From contig NZ_CP103300.1 in assembly GCF_025562755.1 (NCBI RefSeq), positions 4,775,001 through 4,839,000 of the forward strand: DNA of 64,000 nucleotides, written 5' to 3'. The notes beneath the pieces are model-generated. The model was not told where the DNA came from. It saw only the letters and a program-made list of their open reading frames with translations, and made no database searches. The translations under genes were made by a program, and so were the position numbers. This stretch comes from Endozoicomonas euniceicola. Lineage in GTDB: Bacteria; Pseudomonadota; Gammaproteobacteria; Pseudomonadales; Endozoicomonadaceae. This document shows positions 34,101 to 42,867 of this stretch, piece after piece. Positions within the stretch are counted from its first letter, which is position 1. Each line of letters opens with the position of its first letter.

Positions 34101-36861
34101 GGTCATCGGGCTGTTGGTTTACGATTTTTTTCCAGGCTTCTGTCGAGCTGCATTTTTCGCAATCTTCTTTGAATTTGTCGATGGTTTGCCGATGGGTATG
34201 AAGGTAATCCAGGTCAATATCCCCGTCATCGTCACCTCCTAAAAAAGGGGCTTGCTTTCTAATTTCCACTGCTGCCTGCGTAACACCGTGAACCATTTTC
34301 CAGGCTTGGTTTAATGGCATTTGATCATCGTTAGCGCCAGATGGCTTAAGATTTTTGATGACTTCGAGCACTTCATCAGGCTTTGATTCTTCATCGATAG
34401 CTTCCAGCTGATCCTTAATTGATGACATTCCTTCAATTTCAGTTGTAGCCTCTTTTTCTGCAACTTCTTTAATAGTGAGTAGTTCTTCATGTAAATCATT
34501 CAGCTTTTGCAGTTCTTTATTGGTGGCAGACAGCTTTTGACGAATGGTTCCGATATTAATGGCTTCTTTTGCAATCTCTAAATCCATGGCATCCTTAATG
34601 CTCGACTTGACAGTTACCTCGTCTCCCTGGTTGTCAAAAGCATTTCTAAAATTATCTAGAACACCGTCTGTGTTTTTTGCAAGGTATTGATTAAATTGCT
34701 CAGCTGATTCTGATTTAGCATCTTCTACCCAAGGTGAGATAATTTCAAGCGCTTTGGCCTTGTTTTTTTCATCCCACGTATTGATCGCAACCAAATTCCT
34801 CAGCTCAAGCATGTTCTTGTGAATTTTATTATAAGATTCTAAGTCATCTCTGTTTTCTGAATATTTATCGAATTCTTCTTGGAAAGCCTTTGGGTCTTTG
34901 ATATCTAATAGCTTACCTAACGCTTCTTTTTCTTTATTAAGCTCTTTTTTGTCGTGGCTACTGGATTGCTCCAGCAGTTGTATCAGCGGTTTTAAATCAG
35001 GCATACCTTTGTTACCAGGCTGCATAACTATATCTGGTAACTCTGCTTTAATAATATTGTGCAGAGGTTTATGGAGCTGGTCAGTTACCTCGATAATGGG
35101 TTCATTATTCCAGCCTTCAATCTGTTCTCTGGTTTCTTTCTTATTTCTGGCTGTCGCCATTGTCTTCAGTTTTTCTTTCAACTGGTCATACGACGGTGTA
35201 TCTTTCGCGGGTACTTGAGAGAATTCAGGTAGCTCTGTATTTTTGATGAGCGCTATGATTTTTTTATGGATGTCCTCTAACTCTTTCTGTTTTGCAAACT
35301 GCTCTGTATCGTAGCCTGAATCTTTGGCATAGGTTTTAATCAGATTATTAACCTTATTCAGTTCGTTGTATTCCTGATTAAGTTTCTCAATTTTATTGTT
35401 GTGGGTTTCACGATAAACATTGACCTGTTCTTTTTTTTGTGGATATGTATATCGTTTGAATTCATAAAGATAGTTGAGACCATCAGGTGCTGATTCTACG
35501 ACCTTATTGGTCAGATGTTCGGTGACGGCCTCTTTTAGCGTTGTGTCCATCACAAAATGCCCAACGGTGGGATGTTTCATAAACTGATCACGAAGATAGG
35601 TCAGCAAAGATTCAGGGTCTATCAGGTTGGCAGCGTGCCTTTGTTCATCGCTCGTTAAAGTGATCGATTTTGCTTTTTCATGCTTGAGCTTGGCGTCACA
35701 CAGAAAAAGCAGTTCCTGATCAGAAGCCAGTTTCTGTATTTCCATCTTCCCCGGAAGTGTATTGGAGTGTTTGTTACGAGCCAGCATCATGACCAGCTGC
35801 TGCAATTGAGAACGATAAGCTGTTTCGCGTAAATCCTCGATAGCCGTTTTTGATAAAGTAATATCCTTGTAGTCAGCCTGGTCGCTTTGTTCATTATATT
35901 GGTGTAGTTTCAGATAGCGGTGTGCGGTGGCAGGCTGCTGCATGAGTTCGATTTGTCTATCGGTTTTGCGTATGAGGAAAACCGGGGCATGTTTAATCTT
36001 CGCAAGATCAGAAACATCTTTGGCTCCCACCATAAAGCCTGGCTGATCGACCAGCATAGACGCCAGTAACTTTTTAGTATTTTCATCCGAATGCTCCAAA
36101 TTGGCTTGCTGTTTGAATTGAGTATGCATAAAGGCTGTCATCATGACAGCTATGGCTCCATCAATATCAACCATTGTGGCGGCGTCAGGTAGCTCACTAC
36201 CAGTTGAGAAGCTGTTTATAAATTTAGGGCTCTCAGTTTCACCGTCCGTTTGAATGATTAATTGTTTATATTTATTTTCGCTTTGGTGTGATAACGGGTG
36301 TTCTCTATCGGCTAATTTATTGAGGATGTCTTGAACGGCATCGGGGGGTGCAATGGCATTATTACTAATCATTAAATCTTTTTGGGCCTTCTTCCTCCAA
36401 AAATCCGCAATATTCTTATTTAGTCTTCTCTCTTCCGTAAGTTTTTCATGAAGTGCAATTGTGGTTTGCCCGTTTTCTATATCTCGTTCCATCAAGAACG
36501 CATCTTCTCCGCCTTTCTGGATACGAACGACAAAGGAGCTTGCTTTCAGGCCATTGTCTGAATCTTTGGTCTCTACCAAAATATCAACCCCTGACTTCTT
36601 CAGCTCATCACTCAGTGTCTCCAAATAAGGCATGTTCCTCTTGTTATAATTCAGAGGCTGGATAACAGGTTGCCTGAACTGGTTTTCTTCTGTTTGTCTG
36701 AATTCAATGTTGGTCGGATGAGAGTGAAAAACCGAAGTTTTCGCATCCCAGGTGTAAGCTTCCAGTTCCGGTTCATTACCCAGGGCTGCGGTGTAAATAA
36801 AGGACGAGCTAATCGCCGCTGCAATAGCGCTTTTTATAAAAATGATACGTTCGTTTTTCAT
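31135..36861 (-). CDS. Giant exported protein of unknown function (1908 residues)
   Basis: Not recognised. A short signal peptide (IKSAIAAAISSSFIYTAALG) precedes a long, mainly helical, charged protein with several coiled-coil stretches (about 460-560, 640-860 and 1000-1030). Residues about 1300-1700 are more hydrophobic and Trp/Tyr-rich, and may be folded separately or associate with membranes. The C-terminus has two 45-residue tandem repeats (core PTPDLQSMAGQGEKSE) and ends in an Asp-rich tract (DDDDDDYDYDDE). GAGG lies 7 bases before the ATG. Base composition is AT-rich compared with the neighbouring ATPase operon. A secreted effector or surface protein is possible. Confidence 0.7.
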   Translation of the reverse strand: MKNERIIFIKSAIAAAISSSFIYTAALGNEPELEAYTWDAKTSVFHSHPTNIEFRQTEENQFRQPVIQPLNYNKRNMPYLETLSDELKKSGVDILVETKDSDNGLKASSFVVRIQKGGEDAFLMERDIENGQTTIALHEKLTEERRLNKNIADFWRKKAQKDLMISNNAIAPPDAVQDILNKLADREHPLSHQSENKYKQLIIQTDGETESPKFINSFSTGSELPDAATMVDIDGAIAVMMTAFMHTQFKQQANLEHSDENTKKLLASMLVDQPGFMVGAKDVSDLAKIKHAPVFLIRKTDRQIELMQQPATAHRYLKLHQYNEQSDQADYKDITLSKTAIEDLRETAYRSQLQQLVMMLARNKHSNTLPGKMEIQKLASDQELLFLCDAKLKHEKAKSITLTSDEQRHAANLIDPESLLTYLRDQFMKHPTVGHFVMDTTLKEAVTEHLTNKVVESAPDGLNYLYEFKRYTYPQKKEQVNVYRETHNNKIEKLNQEYNELNKVNNLIKTYAKDSGYDTEQFAKQKELEDIHKKIIALIKNTELPEFSQVPAKDTPSYDQLKEKLKTMATARNKKETREQIEGWNNEPIIEVTDQLHKPLHNIIKAELPDIVMQPGNKGMPDLKPLIQLLEQSSSHDKKELNKEKEALGKLLDIKDPKAFQEEFDKYSENRDDLESYNKIHKNMLELRNLVAINTWDEKNKAKALEIISPWVEDAKSESAEQFNQYLAKNTDGVLDNFRNAFDNQGDEVTVKSSIKDAMDLEIAKEAINIGTIRQKLSATNKELQKLNDLHEELLTIKEVAEKEATTEIEGMSSIKDQLEAIDEESKPDEVLEVIKNLKPSGANDDQMPLNQAWKMVHGVTQAAVEIRKQAPFLGGDDDGDIDLDYLHTHRQTIDKFKEDCEKCSSTEAWKKIVNQQPDDLTDEYGYPHTDKLQEIKEQTEKTLDEIEQKRFTYNLWQADPDDTYKKHKKNQLKIEKLEEEKKALQEEVANQPLPAEKEKYIHHYLELEPGSKEAIMLGDLLRLAKAGVPEEAFEKLGFNSQIDATILTALTTDKDAPSDEIKSITHRLVTNREHIDPMLEKLGVIKAIEAKSHREILNSILIESSKTADQDLTNLSETYHKATMALGSYNEFAIPFIKAYKEDPGLFDEVLASLQFYAKNKKDDPAELLRREKLDKLGLTLEKSEALIKLITRSPQFKQLNDEQIIKITLLDMTSAELSRYDEFGYKVRQSIAAMRRYASNVAQRLNQNAQSTQRWLKDSGYSATVASYDTLQNLLYLYARNRLNVYLDDIAYNNGRGLIAAINDTGEGLDEFLLAAGLVRGEHQQQVVSDILNYFGNEAIRVYDERFRHILGERADFMDNVLKPTALAVQAPVGFQEIGAVLKLGGEGNVWSWNTAWHAFGYTAIGIIVDLTRGNQYNKMMIQAIDPAMTNFAEWMDGKAHHYSDQASPEDKYYSELWSSTVKHWNGWHDYLGQTHVAKVGRPFAEVAQSWITTKIYGAAFVPLLNAKTYAITNPGLRANMQPEVPYWKPGIRSVITYHIAKEIFYDWAYNDLTNAKYGLEGFAGIADHLNGVPTTEKNSWSQWVEKDLHKLSLSSADTRFAEGKDLASWTPYTNVVKSVATDAARVGQITGLNKLAGFSRGTYDQFGKPDFADQVRRSNTVSSWMGTLSEYSAWALKKSRVSSAILWSYDKLEQPVKSVLSTAASGLSTAAGGITSAAIMSKGKWQSVENRLYESLGYQQVNKSGSDQPLTTGQSEKNEAEVIDQQTIGLEQIGAKKPPLTENNEDSITPTPDLQSMAGQGEKSEANVIDQKPIAFEQVSAKEPPVTDSEVSIKPTPDLQSIAGQGEMSENNAETNAPEEDEASEGFYGDDDDDDYDYDDEPSNEDNYEEGDIDRPNPDVSDKPQ
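31311..31583. repeat. Two 135-138-bp repeats inside the giant protein gene
   Basis: The segments starting at 31311 and 31446 are about 80 per cent alike, and a partial third begins at 31584. Both keep the reading frame (45-46 codons). The encoded repeat is VIDQ..I..EQ..AK.PP.T....SI.PTPDLQS.AGQGE. Confidence 0.85.
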
Positions 36862-37109
36862 TCTGCTACCTCAAACGGATAAAAAGATCACAACGCTTTT
36901 GCTTGCACGGATAACTTGACTGTAAACAAAAACTTTTAGCAGCTAATGGGATAGCTGCAAGTCGATGCTGACGATTTAGATTTTTTGACCACGAATTATC
37001 GGGAATGACTCCCGAAAAATTTGATAGAAGGAAGGAGGTAGTATTTTTAGTAGTATTTGAAATAAAAAAATCTTGCTTATAATAAGATTGATTTTTGTGG
37101 TGAAAAGGT
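36862..37109. other. AT-rich gap upstream of the giant protein gene
   Basis: No gene is seen. It must hold the promoter of the minus-strand gene at 36861. AATCTT / AAGATT inverse arms surround a TTATAATAAG tract near 37070-37090, but no convincing -35/-10 pair was fixed. Confidence 0.5.
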
Positions 37110-37148
37110 AAAAAAAAGCCACAAACAAAGCGAGTGTTTGTGGCTTTT
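37110..37148 (-). terminator. Intrinsic terminator of the V-ATPase operon
   Basis: On the minus strand, 24 bases after the atpA stop, GCCACAAAC pairs with GTTTGTGGC (plus coordinates 37118-37126 and 37136-37144). It is followed by eight T. Confidence 0.9.
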
Positions 37149-37171
37149 ATAAACTCAAACGATTGTTTGAA

Positions 37172-39016
37172 TTACGCTGCTTTGGCTGAACCAATAAACT
37201 GGCTGCGCAGTTCCTCGATCTTCTGGATATAGCCGTTGTATTCCGGAGAACCGTCGTGAGAGTAGTTCAGGTTCTTGAACAGACCGGTCAGCTTCACGAA
37301 GTAATCACGGGCCACTTCTTTATCAGCAAAGTTGTAGTTCTGGCGAATCAGACTCACAGCCAGCTCGAAACAGGCTTTCTGGCGCGACAGGGGGCAGCTG
37401 CTGTCGACATCGTCAAAAGCGTCCTGCTGCAGATAAACCATGTCCAGCAGGAAGGATTTCTGGAAGGTCACATAATCTTCCAGAGTCACGCCTTCTTCAC
37501 CGGTTACCTGCATCATCTGGTTAATGCTGTCGCCCTGAACCAGCAGCTTCTGCATTTCCTTAACGTCTTCTACCCATTCCGGAGACAGGTTGTTGCCGTA
37601 CCAGTCTTTCAGCTGATCCAGGTAACGGGACCAGGAGATCAACGGGTCGATCGCCGGGTAGAAACGCTTGTAAGCGCGGTCGTAAGACAGACCCAGGAAG
37701 GTCTTAACGGTACCCAGGGTGGCCTGGGTCACCGGCTCTTCGAAGTTACCACCGGCCGGTGATACAGAGCCGATCATGGTCAGGGAGCCTTCCTGTTCCT
37801 CTTCGTTGGTGATAACGCCGCAACGCTCGTACACGCCCTTGATGGCGGAGTCCATGTACGCCGGGAAGCCTTCTTCACCCGGAATTTCTTCCAGACGGTT
37901 AGAGGTTTCACGCATCGCCTGCGCCCAGCGGGAGGTGGAGTCAGCCAGTGCCAGGATGTTGTAACCCATCTGACGGTAGTATTCACCCAGGGTCAGACCG
38001 GTGTAGATGGAGGCTTCACGAGCCGCTACCGGCATGGAGGAGGTGTTACAGATGATCACGGTACGGTCGATCAGGGCACCGCCAGTGGTCGGGTCCTGCA
38101 GGTGCGGGAACTCTTCGATGGTTTCTACCACCTCACCGGCACGTTCGCCACAGGCGGTCACGATAACGATATCGGCGTTACTGTAACGGGAGAACGAGTG
38201 CATCAGTACGGTCTTGCCGGAACCGAATGGACCAGGAATACAACCCGTACCACCACGGGCAATCGGGAAGAAGGTATCGACGATACGCTGAGTGGTCACC
38301 AGGGGGGTGTTCGGGTACTGACGGGTTGTCTTACCTTTCTTCTGCAGAGTCTCGGAAATAGAGCGACGTACCGGCCATTTCTGGTACATGGTCAGCTCGA
38401 CTTCTTCACCACGCTCGTTCTTCACCCGGGCAACAACGGTATCAACAGAGAAGTTACCTTCCTGAATCCATACCACTTCCACTTCGCCGTCGGTGTCGAA
38501 AGGAATCATGATCTTGTGGGTGAAGCGACCTTCCGGCACAGTACCGAAGGTTTCACCGGCACGCAGTTTGTCGCCGATCTTGGCAACGGCGGTGAAGGCC
38601 CAGGTCTGGGCGCGGTCCAGGGATTCTACCGCAACACCGCGTTGCAGGAACTTACCGTGAATGGCAGCCAGACGCTCCAGCGGGTTCTGCAGACCGTCGT
38701 AGATCATGCCCAGGATGCCCGGACCCAGATCCACAGACAGCAGCTGACCGGTCTGGATGATACCGTCGCCTACAGCAACGCCACGGGTATCTTCGAACAC
38801 CTGAATGTCAGCGGTATTGCCACGTACCCGCAGCACTTCCGCCATCAGCTGTTCGTCTACGGCTTCGTTGGAACGACGGCTTGGCAGAACGTACACCACT
38901 TCGTTTTTTACCAGCGGTTTTTCGCTGATGCTTTCGATGGTGATGATATCGCCCATCACTGCCACGACCCGGGCAGTTGCCTCAGGTTTTACTTCAGTAC
39001 TTGCTTGTTCACTCAT
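37172..39016 (-). CDS. atpA: V-type ATPase catalytic subunit A
   Basis: Catalytic, ATP-hydrolysing subunit of the V1 head. The 614-residue protein has Walker A GPFGSGKT (262-269) and GERAGEVVETIEEFP. SMPVAAREASIYTGLTLGEYYRQMG and LADSTSRWAQAMRE are further catalytic-site motifs. The bulge domain typical of A subunits (about 115-185, absent from F-type beta) is present. It is the last gene of the operon here, followed by a strong terminator. In the usual bacterial order A precedes B, but here B is first. The start has a weak ribosome site, which may mean coupling to the upstream gene 23 bp away. Confidence 0.96.
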   Translation of the reverse strand: MSEQASTEVKPEATARVVAVMGDIITIESISEKPLVKNEVVYVLPSRRSNEAVDEQLMAEVLRVRGNTADIQVFEDTRGVAVGDGIIQTGQLLSVDLGPGILGMIYDGLQNPLERLAAIHGKFLQRGVAVESLDRAQTWAFTAVAKIGDKLRAGETFGTVPEGRFTHKIMIPFDTDGEVEVVWIQEGNFSVDTVVARVKNERGEEVELTMYQKWPVRRSISETLQKKGKTTRQYPNTPLVTTQRIVDTFFPIARGGTGCIPGPFGSGKTVLMHSFSRYSNADIVIVTACGERAGEVVETIEEFPHLQDPTTGGALIDRTVIICNTSSMPVAAREASIYTGLTLGEYYRQMGYNILALADSTSRWAQAMRETSNRLEEIPGEEGFPAYMDSAIKGVYERCGVITNEEEQEGSLTMIGSVSPAGGNFEEPVTQATLGTVKTFLGLSYDRAYKRFYPAIDPLISWSRYLDQLKDWYGNNLSPEWVEDVKEMQKLLVQGDSINQMMQVTGEEGVTLEDYVTFQKSFLLDMVYLQQDAFDDVDSSCPLSRQKACFELAVSLIRQNYNFADKEVARDYFVKLTGLFKNLNYSHDGSPEYNGYIQKIEELRSQFIGSAKAA

Positions 39017-39039
39017 ACTTCAATATCCAGTAATCCGAA

Positions 39040-39729
39040 TCAGGCGGCAGAGCCGGGCAATTGTTTGACGAATTCGCCCAGTGCCTGATCCGTTAGCTCG
39101 CGGAAACGCTCCATTGCCTGCTCGCCATCGTAGGCGGTCCAGCGGGCAACCAGGCTCCAGCGCAGCACATAAATAATAACGGCTTCAAAATCGAAGCTAT
39201 GCTTGCGACTAGCGTCGTCCAGCTTGCGCCACACGGCTTCCAATAGAGTCTTTTCCAGCGTCAGGTAGTCCTGCTTGTTCAGGCACTCGATAACGGTTGG
39301 AATCCATGGGAAGGCGTGCTGCAGCCCCAGGGTCGGGTTGCTCCAGTTACGGCGGATGTAAGCGTAACGGGAACCGTAGCTCCACTGAGGATCGCCCGGA
39401 GCCTGTGCTCCACGCATTTTGCGGCGCAGGGCTGCCACCACGGTGCGCATGTCCAGTCGCCAGTTCACCAGGTCTTTCAGGGTGTCGCTGGTCAGCTCGG
39501 AACTCAGTCGTGCGGCCAGGCGGATCAGCGCAGCCTCATTGACGTCTTCGCCCAGGTGGCTCCAGTGCATAAGCTGTTCCACCTTGATCAGGGTGTCCCG
39601 ATCTTCTGTAGACAGCATGGACAGTCGACGATCAAGCTGCAGACGGGAGATCGGTGTGATCTTGCTGTCAAACAGCGAGTCGATATGCGGCAACGATGTC
39701 AGCAAGGTGTAGTAGGCATTCTCTGCCAT
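39040..39729 (-). CDS. V-type ATPase C-like subunit (DUF2764 family)
   Basis: Stalk-region protein found between the E and A genes in Chlamydia-, Spirochaete- and Bacteroides-type V-ATPase operons, where it replaces subunit C. It has 229 residues and is helical and charged, beginning ENAYYTLLTSLPHIDSLFD, typical of the family's N-terminus (Y.LL.SLP). The ATG at 39729 is chosen because AGGAG precedes it. The open frame extends 51 bases further into the spacer. Assignment as a C-subunit equivalent rests on operon position and general form. Confidence 0.8.
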   Translation of the reverse strand: MAENAYYTLLTSLPHIDSLFDSKITPISRLQLDRRLSMLSTEDRDTLIKVEQLMHWSHLGEDVNEAALIRLAARLSSELTSDTLKDLVNWRLDMRTVVAALRRKMRGAQAPGDPQWSYGSRYAYIRRNWSNPTLGLQHAFPWIPTVIECLNKQDYLTLEKTLLEAVWRKLDDASRKHSFDFEAVIIYVLRWSLVARWTAYDGEQAMERFRELTDQALGEFVKQLPGSAA

Positions 39730-39786
39730 TTCATTCTCCTTGACTTGCGCGGGTTGGGGCGGGCGTTGTGCCCGTCCCAACCGGCG

Positions 39787-40464
39787 TTATTTAACGATGC
39801 CTTCCAGCAGTGCGCGGAAACGAGGCTGCAGGTGGCGCAGCAGTACGGCAGCTACGGCTTCATCGTCCAGCTGGACTTCGATGTCTTTGTCTTTCAGACG
39901 GAAACCGATGCCGGTGTTGTCGTCGATGCTGAAGGTGACACCTTCGCCCAGCATGTCAGCGGCCTGGCGGGTGACAAACTCCAGCAGCGGGCCTTGTTGC
40001 ACCAGCTCCGGGTGTTCACGCAGCTGGTCAACACCAATCACACTGCGGGGCAGAACCACTTCAACGTTGTCTTCGCCACGCAGGTTGTTTTCGCCAGCGA
40101 CTTCCAGAATCATCTTCTGCAGCAGTTCTTCTTTTTCCATAGAGCTGCTGACAACCGCAGTCACTTGCTGGGAGAATTGCTCCAGCAGGTAGTCTTTCAG
40201 TTCCAGGATGGCATTGCGTTCTGCCAGTTGCAGGGCTTCCTTACCGGCTTTGGTAATGAAGTCTGCTTCTTCACGAGCCTTGCCGACAATGGCGTCAGCT
40301 CGGGTCTGTGCTTCTTTGATCAGCTCGGCGGCCTGAGCCTCGGCGTCGCTGATAATTTTGTCCGCTTCGGTGCGGCCGTTCTGAACACCCTGCTTACGCA
40401 GTTTTTCAATCAGTTCCTGAACGCCAACGGACGCTTTACCTTCGGGGTGCATCGCTGCAGTCAT
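39787..40464 (-). CDS. atpE: V-type ATPase peripheral stalk subunit E
   Basis: Peripheral stalk subunit linking the V1 head to the membrane part. The 225-residue protein has a long N-terminal helix rich in Glu, Ala and Lys (about 12-110, ELIEKLRKQGVQNGRTEADK), typical of subunit E. A smaller globular C-terminal domain follows. Its usual partner G/H is not visible in this operon, as in the reduced Chlamydia-type complexes. Gene spacing to the K and DUF2764-like genes is 78 and 57 bp. Confidence 0.88.
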   Translation of the reverse strand: MTAAMHPEGKASVGVQELIEKLRKQGVQNGRTEADKIISDAEAQAAELIKEAQTRADAIVGKAREEADFITKAGKEALQLAERNAILELKDYLLEQFSQQVTAVVSSSMEKEELLQKMILEVAGENNLRGEDNVEVVLPRSVIGVDQLREHPELVQQGPLLEFVTRQAADMLGEGVTFSIDDNTGIGFRLKDKDIEVQLDDEAVAAVLLRHLQPRFRALLEGIVK

Positions 40465-40542
40465 AGTGTATTTCCTCTGATTTCCATTGGCTGAACCGTT
40501 GCTTTTATGGAAGGCAGCGGTTCAGCATCATCACGGGATGGT

Positions 40543-40992
40543 TCAGCCGGCGATGGACTGACCCATAACCAGAGCGAATACGAACGCGAATACCGCAAAG
40601 CCTTCTACAATCGCAGCCGGTGCGATGGACAGACCGAATACTTCAGGCTTGTTCTTGGAAGCGTTGATCGCAGCAGCAACCGCCTGACCCTGGTAGGTTG
40701 CGGAGTACATCAGGGCAACACCCGTCAGCAGACCGATACCGAACAGGCCAGGAGCAGTCGCTTCGCTCACGCCCAGACCGCTCAAGGTGAACATGATAAC
40801 GATACCGTAGATAACCTGAGAAGATGGCATTGCAGACAGACCAACGAATTTACCGTAGCCACTCTCTACGTCCAGCATGGCGCCACAGGCTGCCTGACCG
40901 GCCACCGAACAACCAATCGCAGAACCTACCGCGCCCAGCGCAACAGGAGCGAAGACACCCAACCAGCCCAGTGCAATAATCAAGTTTTCCAT
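40543..40992 (-). CDS. atpK: V-type ATPase membrane ring subunit K
   Basis: Proteolipid subunit of the rotating ring. Its 149 residues make four membrane helices, a fused two-hairpin form. The ion-binding glutamate is E130 in AAIVEGFAVF. PSSQ (56-59) and Q101/Q103 in YQGQ correspond to positions that bind Na+ in the sodium V-ATPase of Enterococcus hirae (T64/Q65, Q110, E139, by recall). This suggests Na+ coupling, fitting a marine bacterium, but it is an inference. The start is ATG 40992, two bases after the atpI stop, with AGAGG upstream. Translational coupling is likely. Confidence 0.93.
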   Translation of the reverse strand: MENLIIALGWLGVFAPVALGAVGSAIGCSVAGQAACGAMLDVESGYGKFVGLSAMPSSQVIYGIVIMFTLSGLGVSEATAPGLFGIGLLTGVALMYSATYQGQAVAAAINASKNKPEVFGLSIAPAAIVEGFAVFAFVFALVMGQSIAG

Positions 40993-40994
40993 TA

Positions 40995-42788
40995 TCAATC
41001 CTCTTTCTTACTAAATGCTTTAAACGGGTAGCCCTCGTCGGACAGACCCCAGTTAACAAATTCAATGACGTTCAGACGCATACCGTGAACCACGCCGCTC
41101 ATAAGACACAGAGCGAAGTTAAGAACGTGACCCAGCAGCAGAATCAGACCTGCAAACAGCACCCCGATCACCGGGCTGGAGTGCAGTACGTCCATCGCCA
41201 GTGAGTTAAAGGTCATAGCCAGGGACGCACCGGACAGGCCGAGCGCGAACAGACGCATGTAACTCAGCACATCGCCAAAGGCAGATGTGATGTTGTAGAC
41301 CGCTTTCAGACCGTCCAGACCACGCAGGAGCAGGTCACCGGCCGAGCGAACCTTACGGGTACTGGTGAACAGGAAGATGAACACGCCACCCACCGCCATC
41401 ATGCCCGGACCGAACAGGTCGGCAAAGGTTTCCGGCAGGGTGCCGGACATGCCAAGCCAGGTGCTCAGGCCACCACTCATGACCAGCGCCCACCCCAGGG
41501 GGGACAGGGCATAACTGCTTGAGCGGTTGACCCAGGCGGTCATGACATTGGCAACGACCAGGTGCGCTACACCGACAAATACGGAGAGTTTCATCATCGC
41601 GCCATAGTCGTTCAGGTTCACGAAGGCAATATCGCCGAGAATCCCGCCTTCCGGCGAAACTCCGAAGTAACTGCCAATCATGACACCCCAGACAATACCC
41701 ACGGCGGACATGAAGTACGCCATGTTCATCAGGCGCGAGCCTGCTTCGGACTGCTTCAGCTTGCCCCGGGACATGTACACGATGAGACCGAACAGGAAAC
41801 TGTACATCACATCGGACATGATCATGCCGAAGAACAGGGAGAACGAGTAGAACACCACGTTGCCCGGATCCCAGGTCCGATAGTTCGGGGTCTGGAAGAA
41901 GCCCAGGGCGTCGGCGCCACCACCGGTGCCGGAAGCTTTTTCCAGCAGGGTCGGCGGGTTGTCGTCTTCGGTCGGTTCTTCAAACAGGGCAGCGACACCG
42001 TTCTCTAGACAGAACGCCTCCGCTGCCTGACGTTCACTTTCAGGAATCCAGCCCTGTACCAGGAAGAACTCCTGTTCATCCTGAGTGGTACTCTGGGCTT
42101 CTGCCAGCTCTGCGGCGTCCTGTCGGGCGGCAACTGCCTGACCCAGCAGGTAGTTCCAGCGAGTCAGGGCCTCGCGCTCAGCGTACAGGTCTTCCAGTAG
42201 CTGTTCGGACTCTTCCAGCTCATCTTCCAGACGGGACAAAGGCACTGAACCCACCCGTGAGCGCACGACCGGTAGCAGGTCTTCCGCCGGTTCCTGGTCA
42301 GAGATCACGATCACGTAAGCGTGTTTCTGGTCTTTGCCCATAATCTGCCAGGGTAGCTCTATGCTATCCAGAGTCGATTGTTCGCCCAAGGGAAGAACAT
42401 AGAACCAGAGGCGTTGTCCGTCGAGCTCGGACAGATTCGGGAAGTGAAACTCACCCCAGGGGCGAACGTCCCTGATACGCTCTTCCAGTTTGTCACGGGC
42501 ATCGCTGACTTCGCGTGTACTGGACTTGTTGTCCAGTACTTCACGCACAACCGTATCGATGTCCGCTGCGGACTTGTCCTTCACCTGTCGTCTGGTTCTG
42601 GGCGCCCGTTCCAGCCAGGCCAGCGCTTCGCTGGCTTCCGCTGGCTGCAGTCGCACTGAGGCTTCCGCTGGCTGATCCGTCAACGGGATCAGGTGCAGAC
42701 AGCCCAGTGCCTGCAGACCCTGCAGAACATGAGCCTTGTCCTGGCTCGGTCCGTACAGGGTGATCTTGTTAAGTTGTTTTATAGCCAT
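40995..42788 (-). CDS. atpI: V-type ATPase membrane stator subunit I
   Basis: Stator (a-type) subunit that forms the ion half-channels next to the K ring. The 597-residue protein has a soluble N-terminal part (about 1-300) with long charged helices that contact the stalk. The C-terminal part has about seven or eight membrane segments, including FGMIMSDVMYSFLFG and SYMRLFALGLSGASLAMTFN. RLFALGLSG holds the essential arginine of the family. It lies 78 bp after atpD, and that spacer carries 18-bp tandem repeats. It is almost contiguous with atpK. Confidence 0.94.
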   Translation of the reverse strand: MAIKQLNKITLYGPSQDKAHVLQGLQALGCLHLIPLTDQPAEASVRLQPAEASEALAWLERAPRTRRQVKDKSAADIDTVVREVLDNKSSTREVSDARDKLEERIRDVRPWGEFHFPNLSELDGQRLWFYVLPLGEQSTLDSIELPWQIMGKDQKHAYVIVISDQEPAEDLLPVVRSRVGSVPLSRLEDELEESEQLLEDLYAEREALTRWNYLLGQAVAARQDAAELAEAQSTTQDEQEFFLVQGWIPESERQAAEAFCLENGVAALFEEPTEDDNPPTLLEKASGTGGGADALGFFQTPNYRTWDPGNVVFYSFSLFFGMIMSDVMYSFLFGLIVYMSRGKLKQSEAGSRLMNMAYFMSAVGIVWGVMIGSYFGVSPEGGILGDIAFVNLNDYGAMMKLSVFVGVAHLVVANVMTAWVNRSSSYALSPLGWALVMSGGLSTWLGMSGTLPETFADLFGPGMMAVGGVFIFLFTSTRKVRSAGDLLLRGLDGLKAVYNITSAFGDVLSYMRLFALGLSGASLAMTFNSLAMDVLHSSPVIGVLFAGLILLLGHVLNFALCLMSGVVHGMRLNVIEFVNWGLSDEGYPFKAFSKKED

Positions 42789-42813
42789 GTCTTATTCCCA
42801 GAGAATGCCTCTC

Positions 42814-42867
42814 TTTTCCAGGCGCAGCCGCTTTTCCAGGCGCAGCCGCTTGCCAGGCGCAGCCGCT
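42814..42867. repeat. 18-bp tandem repeat, 3 copies, between atpD and atpI
   Basis: TTTTCCAGGCGCAGCCGC is exact at 42814 and 42832. A diverged third copy (42850-42867) runs to the first base of the atpD stop codon (42867-42869). GCAGCCGCT also occurs in the last atpD codons, so the array probably grew from the gene end by slippage. Confidence 0.9.
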
